Assembly (NCBI GenBank): GCA_033675265.1
Contig: JAUJYZ010000079.1
Span: 186,001 to 250,000 of the forward strand
Reading direction: 5' to 3'
Length of the DNA: 64,000 nucleotides
From: Actinostola sp. cb2023
Taxonomy: Eukaryota; Cnidaria; Anthozoa; Actiniaria; Actinostolidae
A model generated the notes under the pieces. It ran no database searches and was not told the origin of the DNA. It saw nothing but the letters and a program-made list of their open reading frames with translations. How positions within the stretch are numbered: position 1 is the first letter of the stretch; each line of letters begins with the position of its first letter. The position numbers and the translations under genes are program-made. Below, piece after piece: positions 36,372 through 48,295 of this stretch.

Positions 36372-36913
36372 AGCTTACAATAGACCCTAGAGGGGGGATT
36401 TGATAATGAATCAATTGCTCAATGAATAACTACCCAAATCATGTGATTTCCGCCATCTTGTTTCTTTGAATGAAGTGAAAATTTTCAGAGTTGAAGACGT
36501 TGCTTTCTCGCGCGCCATTGCTCCATGTTGAATTATATCTTTAACAAAATGAGTTCAAGCAATTCTGATTGTTATGATTTGTCATCGATGAAGAGATTGA
36601 AGAATTATTTCAAGACAGCGATGAAGAAAACGATATTTCGGTTGAACATTGTCTAACCGATATTTTGCTTAAATGGTTTTGACAATATTTTGATGGCATT
36701 TTGTGACGATATATCGTTTTGGAGCATGAAAAAGTTTCTGACTGTACTGTATTCTTTGAAGTGGTTTTCTTTTTCATTTTCTTCTTTTTTCGAGAATTTT
36801 AGCCATTTTTAGAAAAAAAGCCATTGGGGCCTGGTGGTGCCATGCTCAAATTTTTAACTTGGTCAAAAATTATAAAACAACATTCATTGGCTTTGTACAA
36901 CTGGCGTTGTTGC
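36372..36913. other. spacer with a short acidic open stretch
   Basis: Near 36586-36680 one frame reads DEEIEELFQDSDEEND and then stops. It resembles the acidic N-terminus of many piggyBac-type transposases, but it is too short to assign. Confidence 0.25.
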
Positions 36914-36917
36914 TTAA

Positions 36918-37475
36918 AGGGGGACTAGTACGTAAATCGTTCAAAGTTTGATTTAGCTGAAACTTCACTGAAATAATCTCAAAGACCCATACAATCACTG
37001 GTTAATTTTTTTCTCAAAAATTCCAATGGGAAGTAATACATTTTTATGAATCTTTAGAGGTGTCAGTGACGTCACTTACTCAACCCAAACAATCATCACG
37101 GCTTCGCTCCATACATTTCTTCATGTTTAATGTCTTGAATTATTTTATTTCTATGAAGCTAAACGTTTGTGTGAAGGAGTTTTCTTACCCTATATGTGCT
37201 TAGGATTGATTGTTTGACTAGTTTTCTTCAGTGCAGAGCTGTGATCTGAACAAACCGTTCAGATATTTTGATCACAAAATACAAAGAAATGTATGGAGCT
37301 GAGTTTGGGTTGAGTAAGTGACGTCACTGACACCTCTAAAGATTCATAAAAATGTATTACTTCCCATTGGAATTTTTGAGAAAAAAATTAACCAGTGATT
37401 GTATGTGTCTTTGAGATTATTTCAGTGAAGTTTCAGCTAAATCAAATTTTGAACGATTTACGTACTAGTCCCCCT
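36918..37475. mobile_element. MITE with TTAA duplication, TIR AGGGGGACTAGTACGTAAAT
   Basis: TTAA (36914-36917) and TTAA (37476-37479) border a 558-bp element with AGGGGGACTAGTACGTAAAT ends. Inverted similarity extends roughly 180 bp inward (TCCAATGGGAAGTAATACAT, TCTTTAGAGGTGTCAGTGAC). A degenerate relative is at 8936-9445. TTAA points to piggyBac or Kolobok mobilisation. Confidence 0.92.
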
Positions 37476-37846
37476 TTAAGCTGTTATTCTTTTTTCTTCT
37501 TTTCATTTCATTTAAAAGCCTTTCAAGGCCCAGTCGTACAGTGGCCAAAATTTCAATCATAATAAGGTTATTATTTAAAACTATAGATATTAATCATTGT
37601 TTATATTTTACATTGATGTTCTTGTTTCTTTTTTTCCAGATATTTTTTCAGACGGCGTTCACATCTTGCCATGTTTTGGTAAGTAGAAACAAAATGTTCT
37701 GATCAAATGCAGTTGAGCTATCTTTGTTTGTTGTTTTGAGCTAAAAGGCTGTCTTGTCAATTTGCAACATTATGCACTAAAACCCTTTTTTTTTTAAACA
37801 AAATGTTATAAATTTTTGAGCTTAACAAAGCTCAGGAAACCTTTAA

Positions 37847-38301
37847 AGTGCAACTAACCCCTGTGAGATTGTTTTAAAAATATATTCAATATATGCTGAA
37901 TAGTTGGTGGGTTCAGTATTTTGTGATTTGAACCTTGCGTTGATGAGTTATAGAGGTTTGAAATCTCAATATGCAAATTTAATAACATCTACCAAGGAAT
38001 TTGCCATAAATTATTTAGACTTTTTCAAGAAGAACCTATTTTGTGAAATGGACAAAAAAGTTATAAAATCATTTCTAAAGACTGTGAAAATATTCTGTAA
38101 GTTTACAAATGTCAATAATCAGCACAAGGGCGTTTTTGTATAATAAATGATTCCTTACTAGACGTCATCAAATTTGCATATTGAGATTTCAAACCTCTAT
38201 AACTCATAAACGCAAGGTTCAAATCACAAAATACTGAACCCACCAACTATTCAGCATATATTGAATATATTTTTAAAACAATCATAGGAGTTAGTTGCAC
38301 T
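37847..38301. mobile_element. MITE with TTAA duplication, TIR AGTGCAACTAACCCC
   Basis: TTAA (37843-37846 and 38302-38305) flanks a 455-bp element. The arms are inverted for about 145 bp (AATATATTCAATATATGCTG, GGTGGGTTCAGTATTTTGTG, GAGGTTTGAAATCTCAATAT). The 79-codon plus frame 37904-38143 is palindrome sequence. Confidence 0.92.
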
Positions 38302-38305
38302 TTAA

Positions 38306-39705
38306 ACCACTTTTTACTAAATGTTGTAACAACCTTTTGACCTTAGCAAAGTTAGGGAAACCTTTGCATACAAGACTAATATTTCTACTTCAATTTCAAC
38401 TAATATTTCTGCGTACGAAAGCCAGGCAAACGAATGAATATAATGAATATAAACTACAAATTTTAAAATTTCCAAGTACTTTTTCAGCAATCTCATCCCC
38501 AGAGCCTGCGTTACTTTCGGCCAGCGACGAAGAACGTAGGCTCTGGCGTAATTGAGAGGTTTTTAAAGAGACAGCCAGTTAAACTTTAGAAACGCATAGA
38601 TCTCCTACAAAATATCCTTAAAATGAGCTATCGAGCTGGAAAATGGTTCAGACGTCACTGGTCAATGCTGTGTTGGCGCATGCGCAGACAAAATACGGGA
38701 TTACCCATATGCTCATGTACATGGCAAGTTCCTCTGCTTTGAAATTCGAGATGATAAAAATAGTTATATACATTTGGAGAGTGAGCATTTTCTTTATTGT
38801 GAAAGAGATGGTTCCTCCAGCTCGAAGTATTTCCTCCAGTTATATACCCACGAACAAGTTGTTCAAGAACATATGTGTAAAGACTCGAGTACTGCCATCT
38901 CCGTTGGCCCCTTGCCCTGCAAGTCCATGGTTCGTTTAAAAAGGAATGATACGGAAATATCCATTCATAGGGACTAATGGTCAAAACAATTTTCGCTTCT
39001 AAAATAAATATCTCCCAAACTCTAGCTAATGAAAGACTATATCAAGGTTATTACTAAAACGGGTTTGGTTTGCTTCAAAATATTTTTATTTATTTTTTAT
39101 TTTTATTTTGAAATGATTCCGTCTGAGAGCTGGTCAAGAGGTCAAATTTGCATGAAATTATGCACTTCTTTACGGCGCTGTACAAACTTCGTCTCGCATT
39201 ATGCAGCGAAACTTTTTATATCATGTTGTAGATAAATGTATCTAGTTTGTCTAGAGGTAAAGCGTTATTCAATCGGTTCAGCCGTTTACGATAATCAAAT
39301 ACTAAATACTAAGCTTAGTAATTCTAGTAATCTCAACTGAAAATAGTCAAGCGAATCAAATAAACTATCGGCGCCAAACTATCGCTACATATCCCATTGC
39401 CAGAGCATTCTTTGGCCTTCTTCCATGCTGAATAGATATCTTCCTTGACATATATCCTAGCCCGACTTTGCTGCCTTGGTCCGTGGTCTCCGATCCAACG
39501 ATCGTCTTAGTTATCGAATCGTTTCTTGCAACCCGAATTGTGCATTCGGCGGCTGCCGTGAAACTGAGATCGTTTGCCTTTGAACTTCGCACCAGAAGAC
39601 ATTTGAACATTAAAAGGGATCGAACATTAACTCAAAACGGATAAAATATGCATATGCAACTGGAGAATATACAAACTACGATCTGTCGTTACGATTCAAA
39701 TCCAA
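38306..39705. other. no gene assigned
   Basis: It includes a short palindrome AGAGCCTGCGTT...AACGTAGGCTCT (38500-38545). Short overlapping frames at 38643-38984 and a minus frame at 39365-39610 are unrecognised. A one-exon start is possible at 39707 (see findings). Confidence 0.3.
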
Positions 39706-39931
39706 GATGGCACTCGATAACTTGAAAAAGTGAGTCTCACTTTTTCAAGTTTAACACTAGTACCCAGTCCACTTGTTAACCATGACACAGCCCCTTTGAT
39801 TTGGCTCGACCGGAATAATACCGAAGTTGATTGTATCAGAGGAGACATTCCTTGGACAAACACATCCAATGCTTATTTAGTTACTGATCTTCTTATAACC
39901 AGCGGTCGCGAGTGGGAATGTACAATTCAAA

Positions 39932-40228
39932 ATGGCGGCTCGTTTGAATTTCACCATGGAAGAAGTCATCGGAGAACTATTTTCCAGTGATGATTCTGTG
40001 GTTGGTTCCGTGGATGGAAACGAAGAGCCAGAGTTGTGCACTGCTGACCAGCAGGAAGGTGCATCGGAACAAATACAGAAATGTCTTGGCAATCTGGAAA
40101 TGAAAACACCAGAAATAAAGGATCGTTTTCTTGAGTCAGCCGTTGAGTTGTTGGTACTTCTGATTCCTCTGTCACTTCTAATCAATTCCTTGATAGCATG
40201 CCAATCCATGCAGGAAGTCTTTTTATAG
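39932..40228 (+). CDS. hypothetical protein or 5' exon
   Basis: A 98-codon frame with an ATG in good context (AAAATGGCGGC). The first 60 residues are acidic (MEEVIGELFSSDDSVVG), followed by a predicted hydrophobic segment (VELLVLLIPLSLLINSLIA). I do not recognise it. The following frame at 40230-40606 begins just after a possible acceptor (TTTTTATAG), so the two may be parts of one gene or of a frameshifted one. Confidence 0.35.
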   Translation: MAARLNFTMEEVIGELFSSDDSVVGSVDGNEEPELCTADQQEGASEQIQKCLGNLEMKTPEIKDRFLESAVELLVLLIPLSLLINSLIACQSMQEVFL

Positions 40229-40229
40229 A

Positions 40230-40606
40230 CGAGGGCAGAATTTGGTTACAGGCCATTTATCGCCGACTTTCGGCGAGACGATCGAACGCCATATTATGCC
40301 GAAGTGCACAGGTCCATCCCTCGCAGCATCTTCAATGTTTTGGTCCGCCTCGTAAACAACAGCGACGGGTTTGCACCTCCTTTCTGTGTCTACAACAAGA
40401 ATAGAAAAGCAGAAGTCATTTCATTTACCTCTACCTCATCCCTGACTGGGATGAGAACGGGATACAAAGTGAGTCTCATCGTGGATGACTGTAAAGACTT
40501 TACTTTTACCTACAAGATTAACAAAGGTGAACTTACAATCTCTTATCACTTTGGGGAATGGAACACTTTTGGAATCCCACTTCACTATTATCTGACTGTT
40601 TGACTG
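40230..40606 (+). CDS. hypothetical protein fragment or terminal exon
   Basis: After a possible acceptor ending TATAG at 40229, the frame reads EFGYRPFIADFRRDD, SIFNVLVRLVNNSDG and YKVSLIVDDCKDFTF to a stop near 40606. The composition is that of a normal soluble beta-rich protein, not repeat translation. I do not recognise the family. Splicing with 39932-40228 is inferred only from adjacency. Confidence 0.4.
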
Positions 40607-40762
40607 ATCTGTAAAATAATAACACAAAACATACTTGTTTCTGACTGAGAGATTTTCTCTTAATCTGCTCAGTCTGCAAGTAATAAATATTGTACATATC
40701 TGGGAACTGTACTTTGCTATAGTCTTATCAGAAACATATATTTTTTGTAAATGTGATATTAA

Positions 40763-41673
40763 CCCATTCGCTCCTGAGCTATTTTGACTTTTTTAGTGAT
40801 TTTCTGGATCTAATCACGCCATAGGAAATTTCGATTCCATATAGGGGGTTTCCATGGAAATCTTGACAGTTCTGAATGCCTGTGGGCTCGCGTTTTCACG
40901 TGGTTTGCCTCTCTTCTTGGGATCTCTTCGGGGCCAGTAGTTGTAACTGCTTTGAAGAGGCCAATTTTGCATTTTAGAGTGTTTTATAGCCATTATTCAC
41001 CACAGAAGCCCCCAGAACAGCATCATTAAGCTTGACTGGTGTGGTAGAGACCGTTCTGCTGAAAGAACCCAGCAGCGAGGAGCGATTTTCACGAAGACAT
41101 CTCTGCACTGCCGTTATGGAATTCAAAATGGCGGACTCATCTGTGAAATCGTCTCTCTGGTTGTTCTGTGGTGGATTCCAGGACCTACAAAGGCATTTTT
41201 GGCGACTTTGGACTTGTAAAGAATACAACCGGTGCAATATTTTGCCTGTAGTGTCGAAAATTCCCGTATGTTCCCGGCATCCTTTTCGGGCGTGCAGAAT
41301 GAAAACACGTGTTTGCGAAAGTGTTCCTAAGGAAATGGCTATTGTTCGGCGAGTTAAGGAAGAGAGAGAGAAAAATTCATGACTATATCAAGAAGAGAGA
41401 TGGAAGTTTGCCGAGAAAGTGGCGTTTTGTTTCGCAAGGATGTATTTTGGAAGAAAATCCAAGTCAAATGTCGTTCATTTTGGAGGTGTAAAATTGCGTC
41501 AAAAAGAAATCGGACCTGTAAGTCAGTTTACTTGAGGTTAAAATTTGAAGAGTTATCTAGTTGTCACTAATAACTGGCCATGAGATCAATGTTACGAAAA
41601 TTCAGAAAGTTAGAATTTTTCAAAGCAGTATCGATGTTTACGGCCGGTTTCGGCTGGTGTAGGAGTCAATGGG
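40763..41673. mobile_element. piggyBac-like MITE with TTAA duplication
   Basis: TTAA (40759-40762), then CCCATTCGCTCCTGAG at the left; the right end GGAGTCAATGGG is followed by TTAA (41674-41677). TTAA with CCC/GGG ends is the piggyBac pattern. The 911-bp interior has only short frames (41032-41382, 41379-41570), none recognisable. Confidence 0.85.
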
Positions 41674-41749
41674 TTAATAGAAAATACCACCTTGGTTCTC
41701 AATTAATGAAAAATGTCATGAAAGTGGCTTATAAAGTACAACATAAATA

Positions 41750-41934
41750 CAGTTGAACCTCCTGTAAGCAACCACCTAAAATGTCAAGCTTTGTGGTCGC
41801 TTATGAGAGGCAATCACTTATGAGAGGTTCCAATTATAGTGATTTGACTTGGAACTGAACTTTTGGTATTTTGGAAAACTGGTTGCTTAGGCGACGTGGT
41901 CGCTTACAAGTGGTCACAACTGGAGGTTCAACTG
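41750..41934. mobile_element. MITE with TA duplication, TIR CAGTTGAACCTCC
   Basis: TA borders CAGTTGAACCTCC (41750) and the inverse GGAGGTTCAACTG (ending 41934). Inside, GTGGTCGCTTA repeats occur in both orientations. Typical Tc1/mariner MITE, 185 bp. Confidence 0.92.
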
Positions 41935-41936
41935 TA

Positions 41937-43595
41937 GTGTTTGTACTCTACCACTTTTATCAAATACATGCATTTTTCATTAATTATTCTCAAACTAAAG
42001 TGGCATTTCCTAAAGTCTAGGAGCAACCTTTGACTTTGTTAGACATAATGGCTTCTTGTGATAACAGCTCACTGATTTCACTTACCTTACAACTTGGATG
42101 AATTATTTCCCCTATTAATTGATTTCATTAGACGTCACTTCCGGTCTCGTGAGGAATTTTCATCAGCTGAATTGCACCTTTTCAATAGAATACTCTCTGC
42201 TTGATAGCACATGGAGGGCAGTGTTTGTCGGTCATTTGAAGCAAATAATGAGATTCAAGGATATCAAGCAATTCATAACTATTTCAATTATTTCCTCTAA
42301 TCTGATTGGTGGACAATCTATATTTTTCACTAATCAATCAAGTTGCAATCGGACAGTTGGCTGTAATCAGACAGTTGGCTGTAATCAGATAGTTTTATGA
42401 GCCAACCATTCTACTGCTTTCAGATAATTTGAATTTCTAATAGTTATGATTAATTGGGAACAGGATTTTGTCATGAAGAAGTCCCCCTACGTGGTCGTCC
42501 AATTTTGTTTATCACTCGTGTGATTACAGACCGAACTAGACGCTTGGGTCAAGCGCTCACTCGTGCCCTGGTGCAATTGAGTACTTGGTGTACACTGTAC
42601 CATGAACGATCAAAAGATCAGTATGCTTTTTCTATTTGAGTGGTAATCACAGGTAGCCCTAGCTGACTGTTAGTGTTGAATGTATGTGGTTATCGTGTGA
42701 AATACGTTTTGAGAATTTCAAGAGTAACAAGACTGATTGGGATCCCTGTGGTATAGTGTGGATGGCTCGGTTCGAGTTTGATTTTCGTTTCTAGAAAGCC
42801 TCCTTTTTCCACCTTGTTCTTCAAATACTTGCTACAAATATAACTTAGATTGATAGTTATTTGAGGGTTTGAGGTGTATTTTGCCGTGGGTTTCCACAGC
42901 AACAACACACAACGGTAATAAAAACTAGTTTGAAAATAATTATTAAAATAATAAAAAACAATAAATCATGACAATCAATACACAAATGCAATAACGCAAA
43001 TTCAAGTCCAATTTCATCTTCAAGATAGCATGTAAGTTACATGTATCACAGTAAAACTTTAAGTAAATGTAATACCGTATCAGTAATTGTGCTCGGGTCT
43101 CTGAGTTTGGGTACAAGCTTCGTAGTCATTGCTTGCAACTGGAAATCCAGGTTAATTTTGTAATGATTTTCTTTACAATGCAACAGTTTAACTTCAAGTT
43201 TGTATATATGTAACTGATAAAGGCTTTCAAGGCTTCCATGTGGCTCAGTTTCAGGTCGCGAATATCTTTCATGTTGACATCGTGCGAAGCGATCTCTTCG
43301 ACAGCTCCTTCATGAATGGATATCAAGTTTGAAGATCTTCTAGTCTTTGACTACTTTCTGACGAGTAAATAGTGCAAGATTTCCCTCGAAACAATCCACA
43401 CGAAATGCCTTCCATCGTACTTTGCCGTTTTGCGAAGCCATTTTGCCTCAATCCTCATGGTCTAGTTTCCAGTCCCACTCGATTGCAGAATTGCGACGCC
43501 GAACAAAAAAAGACCACCTGCATTTTTAAACTTGTGCGGCCTTTGGCCTGGGCACGAGTAATTAGACTCCACTCAGTCATATTACCATTATTAAT
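41937..43595. other. no gene recognised
   Basis: A short GGACAGTTGGCTGTAATCA tandem lies at 42352-42390. Frames at 42119-42400, 42454-42639 and 43126-43326 (minus) are short and without recognised domains. The last of these has a non-repetitive composition and could be a gene relic. Confidence 0.3.
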
Positions 43596-45343
43596 TTAAG
43601 AGCGACTGTCCATAATTTTCGACCCAAGAGTGCAGAACGGAAAATTCGAATTCCTTCAAATTTAGTCAGAATGTAGGCCTAGGTGAACTCGTTATGCTGT
43701 GTAAGTTTTATTTGAATCGGGTAATTATATTAGGAGAACGGTGCCGATATTCGATTTTTGGGATCACTTCCGGTTTTGAGAGGCGATTTTATGGTACTCG
43801 TAAAACCAACAATAACAAATAATTTCCTAACTTTCGATGAACAAATGATATCATTTCGGGAAATTGAGATAATGTCTAACATTTGTTCGTGTTTATCGAA
43901 GATCTTTAACAAAAAAATAATATTTTATCGATTTTCAAATTATTTTCACAATTTTAGCGTTTTTTCAAAGGTTATATTGATAGGCTAATATCTCCACTGG
44001 TACATCGATCCAAATATAGAAAGTATACCTCAGCCAATGAATACTATTTCGTCTTGTAAAATGTCGAATAAAATTCTTGGGCAACTCACAAATTGAAATT
44101 CTAGAAGACGAAATGTAACCACCATTTATGCGAAAAAAACACGACTTTGGAGGTCACGATTGGGCAAAAGACAATTATTTAGTTAGTTAAACCGTTCAAT
44201 GTATTGGAAATAAATTCAATCAGACCAAAGCGAATACTTGTATTGACATTTTGAAAGCGTTTCAAAGCATTGTGAGAAAAGACGAAACTTGTAGACAACA
44301 TATTACACGTTCCTGGAGGGTCGAAAGCTTCGTTGACGGTTGAGTTGGAATCTCAACTGATTAGCTTGGCTCAATACCTTGTTTTGAGTCGATAATGTTC
44401 AAGAAATATAATGCATCAATGGTGTACCTTGATGTACTTGTATTCTTGGAGAAATAAGCCATTAAATACAGAGTTGTGAAACGATAGGTCGGGAGTAAAC
44501 AACTCCACTGTCAACACGACAAGATCGCGTGAAAAACACCACAGGAAGCCCGTCATGGCCGGAAACTGAAATGCCGGGCTCCATATATATCATAAATATA
44601 TGATATAATACTAGTCGTTGCATGTTGCAAGTAAGTGCTGCGAGGCCAATAGGTGCTATAACCAGCCTGTGCTATAACTAACTGTAAAGGCATACTGTAT
44701 CAATGTTGGGCTTCCTGTGTTTTTATTGATGTGCAAGTTATGATGAAGTCATATTGAATTGATTTTTTTTATTTGTATTAAAATGAAAGGTGGCACTAAC
44801 TTATTTATTATGATAGTTGTCCACAACAAAACGCATTCAAATTATCTTCGGTTCACTTATGTGTTTGGGCTTCCTGTGTTTCACATATATTGTGTGGACT
44901 TCTGATTAGCGATAAAATTCGAGTTGATTTCGTTTGATACACATCTTCTATTTCATCTTGATTCATCAAACGCCAGTCTTTAATATTAGTACTGTACTAA
45001 AAATGGAGTAGATTGATGCATAGCTGCATCGGTTCGTGAAACTGTCGATGCGAAGTATTAGGTATATAAATTTGCCATCGATCGTGGATGTTACTTTTAC
45101 GGCTTAAACTCTGATAAATACTGTAAATATAAGCTTGTGTTTTTTCCCCGTAGAACATAGAAACATGTAGACGACCAGCTAGCTATTCGCTTGTTTATTT
45201 TCTACCCAGGTTCATTTCTTGCACGATTTCGGCCATTGAACTTTCTTCATCCTTTCCGCGTACACACGGCTGGTAGACAATCTCGCCAAATATCGAGTCT
45301 TTGCTCTCTTTCATTCATTTCTTTCCTGAGCTAATGTAATGCA

Positions 45344-45644
45344 CCAGTCAAGTGAAACCCCCGGTCCCCCCTCCCCCTCGGGCATAAGCGGGCATTCACT
45401 TTTTACTCAATTTAAAGCCAGTGAAGTCCCCGGTCACCGGGGAAGAAATTAATGGGGAACTCCCCCGCCAGTACTCATTTGTTCTGTAGATAATATTTTG
45501 AAGAAGATATATGTGAGTCACGAATCCCCGTCTATTCCCCGCTCTGGAAGGCGAAGGGGTGAAAGGAAGTGCATTTCCGCCCACCGGGGAACGAAAAGGT
45601 AGTGAATTTGAAGTGAAAGTCCCCGCTTTCCCCTGCTAATGCCC

Positions 45645-45678
<34 letters not shown>

Positions 45679-45696
45679 GGGATTTCACTTGACTGG
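45344..45696. mobile_element. MITE, TIR CCAGTCAAGTGAAA
   Basis: CCAGTCAAGTGAAACCCCC at 45344 is inverted at 45683-45696. Both ends continue into C/G-rich blocks next to CCTCGGGCAT. The right G block has expanded to 31 bases (45647-45677). Confidence 0.8.
45647..45677 (+). repeat. 31-base poly-G run
   Basis: Uninterrupted G run within the right end of the preceding MITE. The left end has only the short matching C block, so this is an expansion. Confidence 0.95.
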
Positions 45697-45821
45697 GGCA
45701 TAAGCACATCGTATATCCACCAAAGACCAAAGAGCACGTATAAATACAGTTCGGACAGTTTTAGTTACCACCGCTGGTCACCAGAATTGTGTGTAAATTT
45801 ACCCCTGAAGTGCTGCGGGGC

Positions 45822-45846
45822 GGGGGGGGGGGGGGGGGGGGGGGGG
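45822..45846 (+). repeat. 25-base poly-G run
   Basis: Second poly-G run about 150 bp further on, bordered by GGGGC on the left and TGGGGGG on the right. Confidence 0.95.
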
Positions 45847-45957
45847 TGGGGGGCAAATGGCAGAACGGAGAACAATCGAGATTTCAACTGGTATCAGTCG
45901 TTCAGTCGTAACACAGGAACCCCAAGATTAGTGTTGCTGCTCGCTGGCGGCTCGCAG

Positions 45958-47285
45958 CAATAATTTTGTTAGATATTAATCTTGTTTGTTTGTTATTTTA
46001 ATGTGATAACCAAGTATTCATGCATTAACGGTTACACGATGTAAAACGTGGAGTCAAATCATATTCATCTTTTTAGTGCCCAATGGGTTTGCAGAGGGTT
46101 TATTACGAATTTGTTCAGTTGTCTCTTCCACAAACCTGAGTTTGATAACTTTAGTATAATTACCCTATTAACTCGAACCCCCGCTAACTACTGTACACCC
46201 TAGCCTAAACAACAACAACTGTTTATTTATACTCTGATGTTGTTTACAATGATAAATATATGCGGGCTGGCGCTTGCTTGGTCAACGTGTTAAAAATAGT
46301 CAGCATACTATCAGATTAAAGTTTGAGCGGAAAACTAACCAGGATCGGAAATAATCAGTCTTTCATGTATCCTTGTCTTCTTTCTATTCTTTATACCTGC
46401 TCTTGCAAGGGCGGATACCGGGGATGGTTCCAATGGGTCAGGACCCCTCATTCGTTCCGTTTTTGTCAGCATGCATGCGGCACATAAAATTTTGGCTGCA
46501 CTGATAAAAGTGCCTCGGCAGAGATTTTGGACTGGCTACGGGCCTGCTGTCATTGTTCAGAAAGACAACTTGTGACGCACGCACTGCACAGTGTGGAGTG
46601 CGTTTGCGTTTATGATTTTGCCGTGAAGAGGCCAACACAAGAGAGGTTATTTTACAGTCAAGCAAACCAAATACCGCCAGTTCAATTCATCGATCTTATA
46701 CCAAGGCATGATCTACTCTGCAAGTACATTTACAGTTACGCTGATGGAAAGTAAATTATCGGAGTGTGTTTCGATCGTCCATCTGTCTGTCATGCCGGTC
46801 GATCATCTAATATGTAACACGATCCCATAAAGCGAAGGGGAGGAGGAGAGGCCCGTGCCCGGGAAGAAGAGAGAGGAAGAAGGCCTTTTTTCCCCTTCTT
46901 TTCCCCCTTTCTTTTTCTCTCCCCCTCCGCCAAAAAAACCTGTTTAATGTTTCTTCGACAGTCGCAAAAACTTTCGACCTGGATTTTGTCTGGGTTATCT
47001 TTGCTTTGATCACACGTTCTACCAACAAAAGCAGCAAAGCCACACAGAACTAATTATAATTAATTATAACTAATTATACTAAAGTTATCATCCTTGTAAC
47101 TCAGGTTTGTGGAAGAGACAACTGAACAAATTCGTATAAACCCTCTGCAAACCCATTGGGAACTAAAAAGATGAGAATATGATTTGACTCCACGTTTTAC
47201 ATCGTGTAACCGTTAATGCATGAATACTTGGTTATCACATTAAAATAACAAACAAACAAGATTAATATCTAACAAAATTAGATAT
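45958..47285. mobile_element. inner inverted-repeat element, arms about 210 bp
   Basis: 45958-46172 and 47077-47285 are inverted copies (TTGGTTATCACATTAAAATA, ACATCGTGTAACCGTTAATG, GAAGAGACAACTGAACAAAT), nested within the 43600-48291 element. The loop has short unrecognised frames and a purine/pyrimidine-rich stretch (46830-46925). Confidence 0.75.
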
Positions 47286-48295
47286 TATATTATATATATA
47301 TTTATGATGGAGCCCGGCATTTCAGTTTCCGGCCATGACGGGCTTCCTGTGGTGTTTGTCACGCGATCTTGTCGTGTTGACAGTGGAGTTGTTTACTCCC
47401 GACCTATCGTTTCACAACTCTGTATTTAATGGCTTATTTCTCCAAGAATACAAGTACATCAAGGTACACCATTGATGCATTATATTCCTTGAACATTATC
47501 GACTCAAAACAAGGTATTGAGCCAAGCTAATCAGTCGAGATTCCAACTCAACCGTCAACGAAGCTTTCGACCCTCCAGGAACGTGTAATATGTTGTCTAC
47601 AAGTTTCGTCTTTTCTCACAATGCTTTGAAACGCTTTCAAAATGTCAATACAAGTATTCGCTTTGGTCTGATTGAATTTATTTCCAATACATTGAACGGT
47701 TTAACTAACTAAATAATTGTCTTTTGCCCAAGCGTGACCTCCAAAGTCGTGTTTTTTTTGCATAAATGGTGGTTACATTTCGTCTTCTAGAATTTCAATT
47801 TGTGAGTTGCCCAAGAATTTTATTCGACATATTACAAGACGAAATAGTATTCATTGGCTGAGGTATACTTTCTATATTTGGATCGATGTACCAGTGGAGA
47901 TATTAGCCTGTCAATATAACCTTTGAAAAAACGCTAAAAATGTGAAAATAATTTGAAAATCGATAAAATATTATTTTTTTGTTAAAGATCTTCGATAAAC
48001 ATGAACAAATGTTAGACATTATCTCAATTTCCCGAAATGATATCATTTGTTCATCGAAAGTTAGGAAATTATTTGTTATTGTTGGTTTTACGAGTACCAT
48101 AAAATCGCCTCTCAAAACCGGAAGTGATCCCAAAAATCGAATATCGGTACCGTTCTCCTAATATAATTACCCGATTCAAATAAAACTTACACAGCATAAC
48201 GAGTTCACCTAGGCCTACATTCTGACTAAATTTGAAGGAATTCGAATTTCCCGTTCTGCACTCTTGGGTCGAAAATTATGGACAGTCGCTCTTAA

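Larger units (their letters stand above)
43600..48291. mobile_element. 4.7-kb TTAA element with about 1-kb inverted arms
   Basis: TTAA (43596-43599) plus GAGCGACTGTCCATAATTTT at the left, and the inverse followed by TTAA (48292-48295) at the right. Arms 43600-44585 and 47306-48291 are near-identical inverted copies: the same 76-codon frame appears at 43758 (plus) and 47903 (minus). Inside are a second inverted pair (45958-46172 and 47077-47285), a MITE (45344-45696) and poly-G runs. The word CACAGGAAGCCC or its complement recurs. No transposase was found. Confidence 0.85.

Noticed and set aside
36586..36680. piggyBac transposase N-terminus
   Set aside because: Only about 30 acidic residues before a stop, with no catalytic domain nearby.
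43758..48133. Duplicate 76-codon frame on opposite strands as a gene pair
   Set aside because: It is the inverted arm of a TTAA element; the frame is short and shows no domain.
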